A program made the translations under genes and the position numbers. The notes under the pieces were generated by a model. That model ran no database searches, was not told the origin of the DNA, and saw only the letters and a program-made list of their open reading frames with translations. This document shows positions 8,101 through 14,684 of a DNA stretch of 21,494 nt, piece after piece (position 1 is the stretch's first letter; each line of letters opens with the position of its first letter). The DNA is from JACJYC01 sp964558465 (GTDB lineage: Bacteria; Bacteroidota; Bacteroidia; Chitinophagales; Saprospiraceae), in NCBI GenBank assembly GCA_964558465.1, contig CAZLEF010000105.1, positions 1 to 21,494 of the forward strand, read 5' to 3'.

Positions 8101-10951
8101 CAAAGGCCGCTACGGGGTTGGAATGCTGGATAAACGTCCGGCTTTTACAAGCCATACAGCCCTGCACCGACTGGCTTTCCAGACAATAGGAAAAAATATA
8201 GACCGAATCAGAGACGATCTCGTTCAGGTCGATCAGGCCGGTTTGCGCGTCGATCAGCGCGGGCGGTCCGGTCCAGTATCCGCCGGCGGGTGATGCGCCA
8301 GCCAGGGTATAGGTTGCCGGTCCTTCGCAGATGGCGATATCCGGCCCGGGGTTGATGGCCGCGGCAAGGTCGATGATTTCTACGGTGAGGGAGGCCTCTT
8401 GCCGGCAGTTGGTTTGGGGGCTGAAGACGTAATGGTACGGATGAACGCCACCGCCGGCAGTTTCCAGGTTAATCAGACCGGTGACAGGGTCAATACCGGG
8501 GCCAGACCACGTCCCGCCGGCCAAATTGGTTTGCAATTGCAAAAACTGGTCCGATATACAAACCGTGGTATCCGGCCCAATTGCCAGGTCAGGCGCCTGG
8601 ATCAGCCGGATGGCCAGGCTGTCGGTTACCCGGCATTCGTTGCGTTGATAGGCGACTGAAACGGTATAAATGCCCTCCGGCAGGTTTTGACCGTTAAACA
8701 TCCCGGTCGGACTGACGATCCCTGGCCCCGACCAGATGATCGTTCCACCCAGGGGATTGACTAAAAATCCGGCCGCCAGGGGCAGGTTCACCGGGATATC
8801 CGAAAGGCAAAGGTCGAGCGAATCCGCCAGCGTGAGTACGGGCAGCGCCTCCACCAGCATGGTGGTTGTCACATTCACCTCGCACCCGTTTGCGGCGATG
8901 AACTGGTAATTGACCGGGATACTCCCCTCCCCTGCCGCCGCCGGGTCAAAAATGCCGGTTTGGGAATCTACACCGGGGCCTGAAAAAACCCCGGGGCCGG
9001 GAGTTGCCGTCAATGCAACCGGGGGGCTGTCGATACAAAAGATATCCGATGGAAAATTTACGGTTGGCGACGGCAATACCGGGATTGTAATGGAAACGGC
9101 GCCCGTACAAACGCCGTTGAGCAGGGAATAAGAAATAGGGTAATTGCCCGGCCCGACGGCGGGGTTAAATTCGCCGGTTGTGGGGTTAACGCCCGTTCCT
9201 GACCAGGTTCCGCCGGGTGGATTCGCCTGTAATATGATAGGGGAAGATCCTGAACAAAGCTCGCCAGGCGGGGTAATCTCCGGGATTACATTGGCCTGGA
9301 TCTGCACAAAGACGGTATCGGAAGCCATGCCGCATTGGCCGTCCACCAGTACGATCACCCTGGCTGTATCCGGATTGGAAAATTGGATCCCCGTCGGGTT
9401 GGCCGCCGCACTGGACGCTGGGTTTCCGCCTTCGAAGGTCCAGGTGTAGTTGTCGATCGCTCCTATATATTGTACGGAGGGTGAGTAAGACAAGGATTCG
9501 CAGCCCGGGGTTGCGTTCGCCAGGTTGACGCTGACGGCCGGCAACACCTCGATCTGGATATCCATTTCATTGGGGCAGCCCGCAGCGCCGATGGAATACC
9601 GAAACATATGGTTCCCGGGATTCAACCCGGTGGGGTTGAGCAGCCCCGAGGAGGAAATGGCGTTGGCCGCCGCGCCGAGGCCGGTCCAGACGCCGTTGGG
9701 CGGGGTAGCGGACAATTGTACGGGCGGGCCGTTTTTGCAGATTTCGGCCGGGTTATTCCCCATAACGATGGATTCGGTAGCAGCTACAATCACGGGGACC
9801 GTTTCGGTCAAATTGCCGCAAGGACTGGTGATCTCCAGGGTGATAGACCCGGAAGTGTTGAAGGTGACTCCGGAAAACACGGAATCTGCGGACATGGGGA
9901 TGCTCCCGCCGTTGAACGTCCATTTATAGGTCGTAATGGTACCGGAATGGGTAAAACCCAGGTTGGCGGAAGAAAGGGTTACTACGTCGCACGAGGCGGG
10001 TGGTGGGGTCAGGTTGATCTGCGGTTCCGAATAAATGTTCAACACCAGATGCGACGTGTCCATACCGCAGATGTTTTCGGCGGTGAGGATCACCTCGTAC
10101 ATACCCGGCTCAAACTCCACTTCGATATCGTTCGTACCCAGGGTCATGGAAGTGTCGGTAAAATTCCACATGGTCGTGTCGGGCGGCAAGATGGTCCAGT
10201 AGGTATTGCTCCACTGGTTGGATTGGTCGTCGAAGGCCACGGTGGTGGGTCCGCAGCGGTCGGCCGGGTCGGCGTCGGTGGTGAAGGCGGCGTCAGGGTG
10301 ATCCACGACCTCCACAGTACGGGTATAGGTATCCGAACTGCCGCAAACTTCGTTGGTCACCGTCAGGGTGATCGTACGGATGCCCGGTGTCGAAAATATT
10401 TTAGGTGGAACGGGATCTTCGAGGTCCGAGGTGGTTCCGTCGCCAAAATCCCAGTGGAAAAGGGTGGCATTGCAACTGAGGTTATTCAGGGTCACCGGCG
10501 TATTGATGCAAACCTCTTCCGGGGCGGAAAAGGCGGCGTTGGGCCGGTGGATGACACCGACGGGTTTGCTGGTGCTGTGGCAACTCAATTTGGCGTTACC
10601 CTCGCAATACCGGACGATCGTCAGGCAGATCACATAAGTCGTTTTATCGTCGGCGCAAACCAGGCTGTCGGGGATATTATAAATATGAGAAACCGGAACC
10701 TGTGTGTTGGTCTCATTCATGGTCCCGTCGCCCCAATTCCAGATATATTTGGTTACGTTGGCAGCCGTAGTGGTATTGGTCACAAAAAACTCATACCCGT
10801 CGCAAACGATGGACTGGGTGCCCTGGATAGCAAAATCGGAGAGGATATCGCCGCATTCATCCTCCAGGCAGGGGCACGAGGGGGTCACCTGGGCGGATAG
10901 GGAGGTCAGAAATGCAAAAGACAGGAACAAGAAGATGGTTATTGAACGCAT
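5117..10951 (-). CDS. Giant secreted PKD/Ig-like repeat protein with T9SS type B C-terminal domain
   Basis: The 1944-residue protein starts at ATG 10951 with signal peptide MRSITIFLFLSFAFLTSLSA. The frame stays open upstream to 11230, but that stretch is the intergenic repeat read as protein, so the later start is chosen. I count about 16 PKD-like units, clear (WxFGDG, e.g. residues 71-77 and 167-173) or degenerate, in an N-terminal and a C-terminal block. The middle has about six Ig-like units of the pattern GGxWSGxGxxxxTGxF. The last 94 residues (1851-1944, FFAPNALTPDYGPEG... to ETGVVNLVR) match the gliding-motility-associated C-terminal domain (CHU_C type) that directs export by the type IX secretion system. 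The likely role is a cell-surface or released adhesin or gliding-type filament; the ligand is unknown. The PorP/SprF gene 467 bp upstream on the same strand is the probable partner. Confidence 0.93.
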   Translation of the reverse strand: MRSITIFLFLSFAFLTSLSAQVTPSCPCLEDECGDILSDFAIQGTQSIVCDGYEFFVTNTTTAANVTKYIWNWGDGTMNETNTQVPVSHIYNIPDSLVCADDKTTYVICLTIVRYCEGNAKLSCHSTSKPVGVIHRPNAAFSAPEEVCINTPVTLNNLSCNATLFHWDFGDGTTSDLEDPVPPKIFSTPGIRTITLTVTNEVCGSSDTYTRTVEVVDHPDAAFTTDADPADRCGPTTVAFDDQSNQWSNTYWTILPPDTTMWNFTDTSMTLGTNDIEVEFEPGMYEVILTAENICGMDTSHLVLNIYSEPQINLTPPPASCDVVTLSSANLGFTHSGTITTYKWTFNGGSIPMSADSVFSGVTFNTSGSITLEITSPCGNLTETVPVIVAATESIVMGNNPAEICKNGPPVQLSATPPNGVWTGLGAAANAISSSGLLNPTGLNPGNHMFRYSIGAAGCPNEMDIQIEVLPAVSVNLANATPGCESLSYSPSVQYIGAIDNYTWTFEGGNPASSAAANPTGIQFSNPDTARVIVLVDGQCGMASDTVFVQIQANVIPEITPPGELCSGSSPIILQANPPGGTWSGTGVNPTTGEFNPAVGPGNYPISYSLLNGVCTGAVSITIPVLPSPTVNFPSDIFCIDSPPVALTATPGPGVFSGPGVDSQTGIFDPAAAGEGSIPVNYQFIAANGCEVNVTTTMLVEALPVLTLADSLDLCLSDIPVNLPLAAGFLVNPLGGTIIWSGPGIVSPTGMFNGQNLPEGIYTVSVAYQRNECRVTDSLAIRLIQAPDLAIGPDTTVCISDQFLQLQTNLAGGTWSGPGIDPVTGLINLETAGGGVHPYHYVFSPQTNCRQEASLTVEIIDLAAAINPGPDIAICEGPATYTLAGASPAGGYWTGPPALIDAQTGLIDLNEIVSDSVYIFSYCLESQSVQGCMACKSRTFIQHSNPVAAFALDGNTCDDEEFNLMNNTTGATIFHWDFGDGATDNSTAPSHTYENPGDYTITLMATNPATGCSNTTTRDVHVTAPPIAAFDLANDEGCAPFLVEIDDHSSGEGLSLTWYIGPDTLFGAAPTGIFLDGITQDSMFEIRVMASNFCGDRFDVDTVLVHPYPVVRFGVFPDEGCSPLSVDLTNVTLGNPDTFSWDYATGTSTDTLPPLPIIYTAPDTNFVVYPITLISTNECGADTLTKEVIVYPPDVNAFLEADTLSGCQPLTVQLESFATPGSIVTWQVIGPDGAEQGSALENPQFVLETPGIHTVILYASRCGEDTDTAFIEVLPAPVVSFTHRPVVCLGQPISFDNLSVNISGSEWDFGDGNGSAENSPVHTYDSAGIYTVTLTGYSLLNACPATFTSTVEVVGLPVAAFAPSVTEGCGPLEVKFDNNSQGGAHYVWTWSDGTSASFQENPEHTFQSPGNYEVRLTVFNQDSCYTDTAVYNILVYPDPVAGFDLAVQDYCLGYDNLTPVNTSQGAVAYQWSWPGGSSDAFNPLIVPETAGDLAVQLVAENSFQCRDTLVRTVKILPSPIAGFTPDAGQGCEDLRVAFDNLSQHAGFYTWDFADGNGSALENPVNTFTSPGAYAVTLIAGSDNGCPQDTFALTVTVWPKPLADFTYDKPEECGTPAEVILTNQSGGFAGSDWTFGDGGVSTETNPVHDYEDPGVYPIRLIVANEFLCRDTAIREVDIFGQPDAGFEPSVLVGCNDLEVIFRNQSTDAVRYIWRIASFPEFQDSVSPRVVFTEPGVYTAELVAIYNEQCQDTYTLPNPIRVYRSPEAGFEVEIDRDENVLGDVQFINTSTFSDRYDWDFGDGNTSQETDPHHVYDINRSITVALVAYNDNNGEYTCADTLRRPVDPEWIVTFFAPNALTPDYGPEGVRIFKPVGIGIEEYEISIYSPYGQQVWHSTALEDGHPRDGWDGTLNGKPQPQGAYVWRADLVFVNGERRVETGVVNLVR

Positions 10952-11013
10952 GATAGCTGGGTTTTTGTGGTAGACGGCCCACGGTAGACGGTAGACGGCT
11001 GACGGTGGACGGC

Positions 11014-11381
11014 CAGGCTCCTGAGCGGAGTCGAAGGAGACGATGGACGGCTCCTGAGCGAAGTCGGAGGAGAAGGCCCACTGCTTGCACGCCAGGTCGG
11101 GGAAAGACATAAAAGAAAACGACATGTCCCGCACAGCGGGAAAAGAATTTACCGAGGGTAAATTCTTTCTTAAGCTCTTTTGTGCTCTTTTGTATCTTTT
11201 CCCGCTGAGGCGGGACAGGTTGTGGTTCAAGAAAAAAATAATTTGCGGTTAAAAATATTAGATAGCGTAAAACACGCCTTTTACCAGAATTTTAATCTTC
11301 CTGCCCAGGCTTTAACCTGGGAACACAAAAAGTTGTTGTCCATTCTATAAGCCGTCTCCTTTGACTTCGCTCAGGAGCCTG
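11014..11381. repeat. Long inverted repeat framing palindrome copy C
   Basis: The arms at 11014-11042 and 11353-11381 pair at 27 of 29 positions and contain CTCCTGAGCG and GAAGTC-type motifs. Beyond them are inverted GACGGTAGACGG-type micro-repeats (10971-11013 and 11382-11403). A third, direct copy of the CTCCTGAGCGAAGTC motif lies at 11051-11070. The block occupies most of the spacer between the PKD and PorP/SprF genes. Confidence 0.75.
11104..11230 (-). repeat. TTGAACCAC palindrome family, copy C
   Basis: On the minus strand it starts TTGAACCACAACCTGTCCCG at 11230, then GCGGGAAAAG and ACAAAAGAG units. A perfect 12-bp hairpin follows (arms 11142-11153 and 11157-11168, loop GAG on the plus strand), and then an inverted TTTTCCCGC...GCGGGACATGTC module. 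The far TTGAACCAC end is missing. Confidence 0.75.
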
Positions 11382-11418
11382 ACCGTCTACCGTAGGCCGT
11401 CCGCCATCAACCAGAACT

Positions 11419-12591
11419 TTAATGGATGGTTCTGTACCAAATGCCCTCGTACAGTTTCCTGCGCCACGGGGTTTGAGAAGACGTAGGGCATCGATAGGAA
11501 AAATTGGGTTCGTGTTGTTTGTCGATATCGCTGCCCGCGAGTTTACACCCGGGACTGGTATTAAAATGAAAGGCCATCGATACCTCGAAGATGGGCCCGA
11601 CCTGATTGCGCAGGCCGGAGATATTGCCGGAGTAAGCAAATCCCAGGTCCACTTTTGTGTCGTCGGACATAAACCAACCCAGTTCCAGGGCAATAGAAAA
11701 CCAATTAGAGTTGCGGCCTTCCGGCGGGGCCTGGTTGAAATGGTAAAGCAGGTTGAGCGCCAGAAAGCGATTGAGGGAAAATTTGCCGCCTGCTTCTATA
11801 TAGGATAACCCGGCCTGCCGCTGGTAAAACATTTGGGGTTTGACGGCGATGAACCCTGCGCGGTCGAGGTAAGGAATAAATTCTGCGGCGCCAAAAAAAG
11901 AATACCGGCGGGGAATAAGCGTGCCGATGTTCAGGAGGGATTCTTCCTGGCCGGTGTATTCGCCTTTTCCCAGGGAATAGGCATTGTGGACCGCCAGTCC
12001 GTAATGGATGGTCGGCGACCTTCGTTTCGATTCATCGACCAGGATCCGGTGGGAAAATCCGACGGAAGGGGTAAAAAACCAGAGGGATTTTCCGTCGTTC
12101 GGGGGCACGAATCCGGTGGGGATGGGGTTGTCGAATACATCGACAAAGCCGTACTTGGGGTCGAGTTGGTCGGAAAAGATCAACCGGCTGTAGTCAATCG
12201 ATTTGACCGACCATTGCAGGCTCATGCCGAAGCGGAGGTTGTGCCTGGAATTTCCCCAGTCGAACGGCACAACGCCGGCCAGTTTGCCGCCGATATCGAG
12301 GGTGCGGAAAATGCCGTCCCCTTCCTGATCCGAGAGGACTGAAAAACCGTAATCGAAGATGGTGCAAGGCAGGCTTTCTTCCAGGCTCACCAGCAAGGTC
12401 CGGAATGCCGGAACACCGGCCGCCGCCCATTGCGATTTGTATTTGGCGCTGAGGCTGAGCGCCCCGCGATAACCGGTCAGCGCGGGGTTGTAAGCCGATT
12501 CATTGTTGTAAAAATGCGCAAAAAAAGGATCCTGGGCTGTTGATAAAAACGGAAGAAAGGACAGGAAAATAATACAAACTACCTGATTCAT
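11419..12591 (-). CDS. PorP/SprF family type IX secretion system membrane protein
   Basis: The 390-residue protein starts at ATG 12591 with signal peptide MNQVVCIIFLSFLPFLSTAQ. An in-frame ATG ten codons upstream would spoil the signal peptide and is rejected. After cleavage, the sequence DPFFAHFYNNESAYNPALTG is the family hallmark (xxQYxxNxxxxNPAxAG type), followed by alternating beta-strand segments and FEVSMAFHF where these outer-membrane barrels usually end. About 40 residues follow that strand, an unusual tail without recognisable motif. PorP/SprF proteins work with the type IX secretion machinery and are often encoded beside a large type B cargo (sprB-sprF in Flavobacterium). Here the order is reversed, with this gene upstream of the 1944-residue PKD protein on the same strand and a repeat-filled 467-bp spacer, so co-transcription is uncertain. 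Confidence 0.9.
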   Translation of the reverse strand: MNQVVCIIFLSFLPFLSTAQDPFFAHFYNNESAYNPALTGYRGALSLSAKYKSQWAAAGVPAFRTLLVSLEESLPCTIFDYGFSVLSDQEGDGIFRTLDIGGKLAGVVPFDWGNSRHNLRFGMSLQWSVKSIDYSRLIFSDQLDPKYGFVDVFDNPIPTGFVPPNDGKSLWFFTPSVGFSHRILVDESKRRSPTIHYGLAVHNAYSLGKGEYTGQEESLLNIGTLIPRRYSFFGAAEFIPYLDRAGFIAVKPQMFYQRQAGLSYIEAGGKFSLNRFLALNLLYHFNQAPPEGRNSNWFSIALELGWFMSDDTKVDLGFAYSGNISGLRNQVGPIFEVSMAFHFNTSPGCKLAGSDIDKQHEPNFSYRCPTSSQTPWRRKLYEGIWYRTIH

Positions 12592-12795
12592 AATCTTCAA
12601 GGGTTTAAATGTACCTATCATTCAGGAGGAAACCATCAACGATTATTCCGGGCGAATCGATGGTTCATCGTGGTTTATTTTCGTTTATTATCGATGACGG
12701 ATATTAACCAAAATGAACCATATTGAACGATATTCAACTACATTGAACCCTCGATTCACCTAAACTAAATGCCGCATTTGATTGGGTAAGCCGTA

Positions 12796-12830
12796 CCGGA
12801 GAAATCTGGTGAGCGCGGTTTTTTCTCCGG
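12796..12830. repeat. 9-bp hairpin next to the conserved upstream element
   Basis: CCGGAGAAA (12796-12804) and TTTCTCCGG (12822-12830) pair perfectly across a 17-nt loop. On the minus strand it follows the candidate promoter, so it would lie near the 5' end of the PorP/SprF transcript. Copy 1 of the element has no matching stem. Confidence 0.55.
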
Positions 12831-12882
12831 CGATAAATTTGAGGGATTTAATTGGGAAATGCAAGGGTTGGAGGAAAATATT
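12808..12882 (-). promoter_or_regulatory. Conserved upstream element, copy 2 (possible promoter/leader)
   Basis: This is the partner of 3272-3346, sharing GGGAAATGCAAGGGTTGG exactly and TCCGGCGATAAAT. It lies about 220-290 bp upstream of the PorP/SprF start on the minus strand. On the minus strand CCCTTGCATTTCCCAATTAA gives a TTG box followed at about 19 nt by AAATTTATCG. A TTTGATTGGGTA-like stretch occurs further on toward the gene in both copies (near 12779 and 3160). Confidence 0.4.
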
Positions 12883-12887
12883 TTGGT

Positions 12888-12939
12888 TTTATAATCCGCC
12901 ATAAGTATATAAAAAACACCACTTATGGCGGATTATAAA
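12888..12939. repeat. Perfect 19-bp inverted repeat with 14-nt loop
   Basis: TTTATAATCCGCCATAAGT (12888-12906) and its exact reverse complement (12921-12939) frame an A-rich loop. It lies between the rluD stop and the candidate promoter of the PorP/SprF gene. It lacks a clear T-run after the stem on the minus strand, though TTTATAA at the stem base could help termination. Confidence 0.8.
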
Positions 12940-13060
12940 GAGGCGTACCCAAACAAGATATCGTTATTGCATTTCATCCCCCGCAATTCCGTCAGTATAC
13001 GGGTTACGCCGTCGCCTGATTTTCCCTGCCAAAACATCCATCTTTCTTACTTCCCCATTT

Positions 13061-13088
13061 ACATTTTACATTTTACATTTTACATTTT
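13061..13088. repeat. ACATTTT tandem repeat (4 copies) overlapping the rluD stop
   Basis: Four perfect 7-nt units occupy 13061-13088. The rluD stop codon (TAA, plus-strand 13087-13089) overlaps the last unit. Confidence 0.8.
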
Positions 13089-14175
13089 AACTTTCCTTAC
13101 CCCCCTTCCGGCTCTCCAGATACCCCCGCCACCGCGCCAGGCAGTTTTCAAAATCCCGGGGGAGTTCCGACTCAAAATGCATGAATTCCCCGGTCGAAGG
13201 GTGGACAAAACCCAGCGATTTGGCGTGCAGGGCGTGCCGGGGCATGATGTTGAAGGTGTTTTCTACAAACTGTTTGTATTTGCTGTAAATGGTACCCTTG
13301 AGGATCTGGTCGCCGCCGTATTTGTCGTCGTTGAAAATGGGATTGCCCAGGTATTTCATGTGTACGCGGATCTGGTGGGTGCGGCCGGTTTCGAGGTTGC
13401 ACTGGATGAGGCTGACGTAATACAGGCTTTCGAGCACTTTGTAGTGGGTGACGGCCCATTTGCCCTGCTCCCCGTCGGGGAAGGCGGCAAATTGTTTGCG
13501 GAAACGAGGGTGGCGGCCAATATGCGCCCGGATGGTCCCTTGTTTTTCAGCGGGTTCTCCCCAGACAAGGGCCAGGTAGGTGCGCTCGATGGTATGGTAA
13601 TAAAACTGTTTGGCGAGGTGGCTCATGGCGTATTCCGACTTGGCCACGACCATCAGGCCGGAGGTGTTTTTATCGATACGGTGCACCAGGCCGAGTTTGT
13701 CGTCGTTGTTGCCTTCCATCACGGGGAGTTGCTTGAAATGGTAGGCCAGCGCGTTGACCAGGGTACCGCGGTGGTGGCCCACCCCCGGATGTACGACCAG
13801 CCCGGCGGGTTTGTTCAACACCAGCAGGTCGTCGTCTTCGTAAATGATGTCCAACGGAATATTCTGGGGAATGATGCCAACCCCGTGTACCAGGGGCCGC
13901 GGGAAAATAATGGAAACCCGCTGTCCGGGTTTGACCTTGAAATTGGGTTTCACCTCCTGGTCATCTACCAGGATGGCGCCGGAACGGATGGCGTTCTGAA
14001 TCCGGTTGCGGGAAACGTTTTCCAGCCGGTCGATCAAAAATTTATCGATCCGCAGGGGCGATTGTTTCGGATCAATAAAGATATTCTGGTGGATATAATA
14101 ATCGTCCTCGTTATCTTCACTGTCCTGCTGTATATCCAGGGGGTCGTCGTAGCCTTCTTCCTTTTCGCTGATCAT
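13087..14175 (-). CDS. rluD: RluA-family 23S rRNA pseudouridine synthase (RluD-like)
   Basis: This 362-residue protein isomerises uridine to pseudouridine in RNA, most likely positions in helix 69 of 23S rRNA, acting in the cytoplasm during ribosome assembly. An acidic N-terminal stretch of about 35 residues precedes an S4-type RNA-binding domain (about residues 40-90, LRIDKFLIDRLENVSRNRIQ). The catalytic domain carries the hallmark HRIDKNTSGLMVVAK with catalytic Asp168, an upstream LVLNKPAGLVVHPG and a downstream ETGRTHQIRVH. Length and motif order are normal for RluD. The acidic leader is a variable extension. RluC/RluA paralogs share these motifs, so the exact target site is inferred. It diverges from the PLP enzyme gene and is followed by a repeat-rich spacer. 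Confidence 0.92.
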   Translation of the reverse strand: MISEKEEGYDDPLDIQQDSEDNEDDYYIHQNIFIDPKQSPLRIDKFLIDRLENVSRNRIQNAIRSGAILVDDQEVKPNFKVKPGQRVSIIFPRPLVHGVGIIPQNIPLDIIYEDDDLLVLNKPAGLVVHPGVGHHRGTLVNALAYHFKQLPVMEGNNDDKLGLVHRIDKNTSGLMVVAKSEYAMSHLAKQFYYHTIERTYLALVWGEPAEKQGTIRAHIGRHPRFRKQFAAFPDGEQGKWAVTHYKVLESLYYVSLIQCNLETGRTHQIRVHMKYLGNPIFNDDKYGGDQILKGTIYSKYKQFVENTFNIMPRHALHAKSLGFVHPSTGEFMHFESELPRDFENCLARWRGYLESRKGGKES

Positions 14176-14195
14176 GTTTAATTGTTCGTTTTGGT

Positions 14196-14558
14196 TTATT
14201 GCGGTTTATGCGAATCAAGGGTTGGATTTCAAATCTTATTGATTATTCGGCTTCTGAAAATTCAGAAATCGAGTTTTTCTATCACCCCTGCCCTGTCAGG
14301 CGGAAAAAAAACATGAATCAGCCCGAATTTTGTAGTGCTATCAACATATGTTCTATTTTTTTATTTGAACCACGACCTGTCCCGCAAGGCGGGAAAAGAG
14401 ACACAAAAGGAAACAATAAATTTGCTTTGCAAATTTATTGTTTGCCACTTTTGTGATCTTTTGTTTCTTTTGTGGTTCAATAAACCGATATTAGAGTTTT
14501 TGAAAAAAAATCAAGGGTATATTCAACTATTGATTCGCATGGCTTATTGCGGTTTATG
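14196..14558. repeat. Block framed by 15-bp direct and 11-bp inverted repeats
   Basis: TTATTGCGGTTTATG occurs at 14196-14210 and 14544-14558. Just inside, ATGCGAATCAA (14208-14218) is the exact reverse complement of 14530-14540. Inside lies CATGAATCAGCCCGAATTTT (14312-14331), matching the left terminus of the MITE-like element at 4529, and palindrome copy B. There is no gene. The direct repeats look like a target duplication, but similar TTTATT micro-repeats exist elsewhere in the window. Confidence 0.55.
14365..14480 (+). repeat. TTGAACCAC palindrome family, copy B
   Basis: The most complete simple copy. TTGAACCAC (14365-14373) and GTGGTTCAA (14472-14480) are the ends. A CCTGTCCCGC-AAG-GCGGGAAAAG head, ACACAAAAGG units, a perfect 15-bp hairpin (14411-14425 and 14429-14443, loop TTT) and CTTTTGTG units follow in order. 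Confidence 0.8.
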
Positions 14559-14626
14559 GTTGTCAGGCTGACGTTTTCATTCGAGCCCAACAATCATGAA
14601 CAATAATAAACAAACAAAAATAAACC

Positions 14627-14655
14627 TTTCGGGGCCCGCGACAAATATATTTTTG
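14627..14655 (+). promoter_or_regulatory. Candidate promoter for the PLP enzyme gene
   Basis: TATTTTTG (14648-14655) fits the Bacteroidota -7 consensus TAnnTTTG exactly. A TTTC (14627-14630) 17 nt upstream is a weak match to the TTTG -33 box. Transcription would start about 23 nt before the ATG at 14685. Confidence 0.4.
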
Positions 14656-14684
14656 CTTTTTTTGTCCTATGTAACCATTTGAAC

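Larger units (their letters stand above)
12592..13086. other. Spacer between rluD and the PorP/SprF gene
   Basis: There is no gene in these 495 bp. They hold TTTATT/GAACCA-type micro-repeats (about 12650-12755), a 9-bp leader-type hairpin, the second copy of the conserved upstream element, a perfect 19-bp inverted repeat and an ACATTTT tandem array that runs into the rluD stop codon. Confidence 0.6.

Noticed and set aside
10952..11230. N-terminal 93-residue extension of the PKD protein
   Set aside because: The extension is the TTGAACCAC palindrome and the CTCCTGAGCG repeats read in frame. A good signal peptide begins at ATG 10951.
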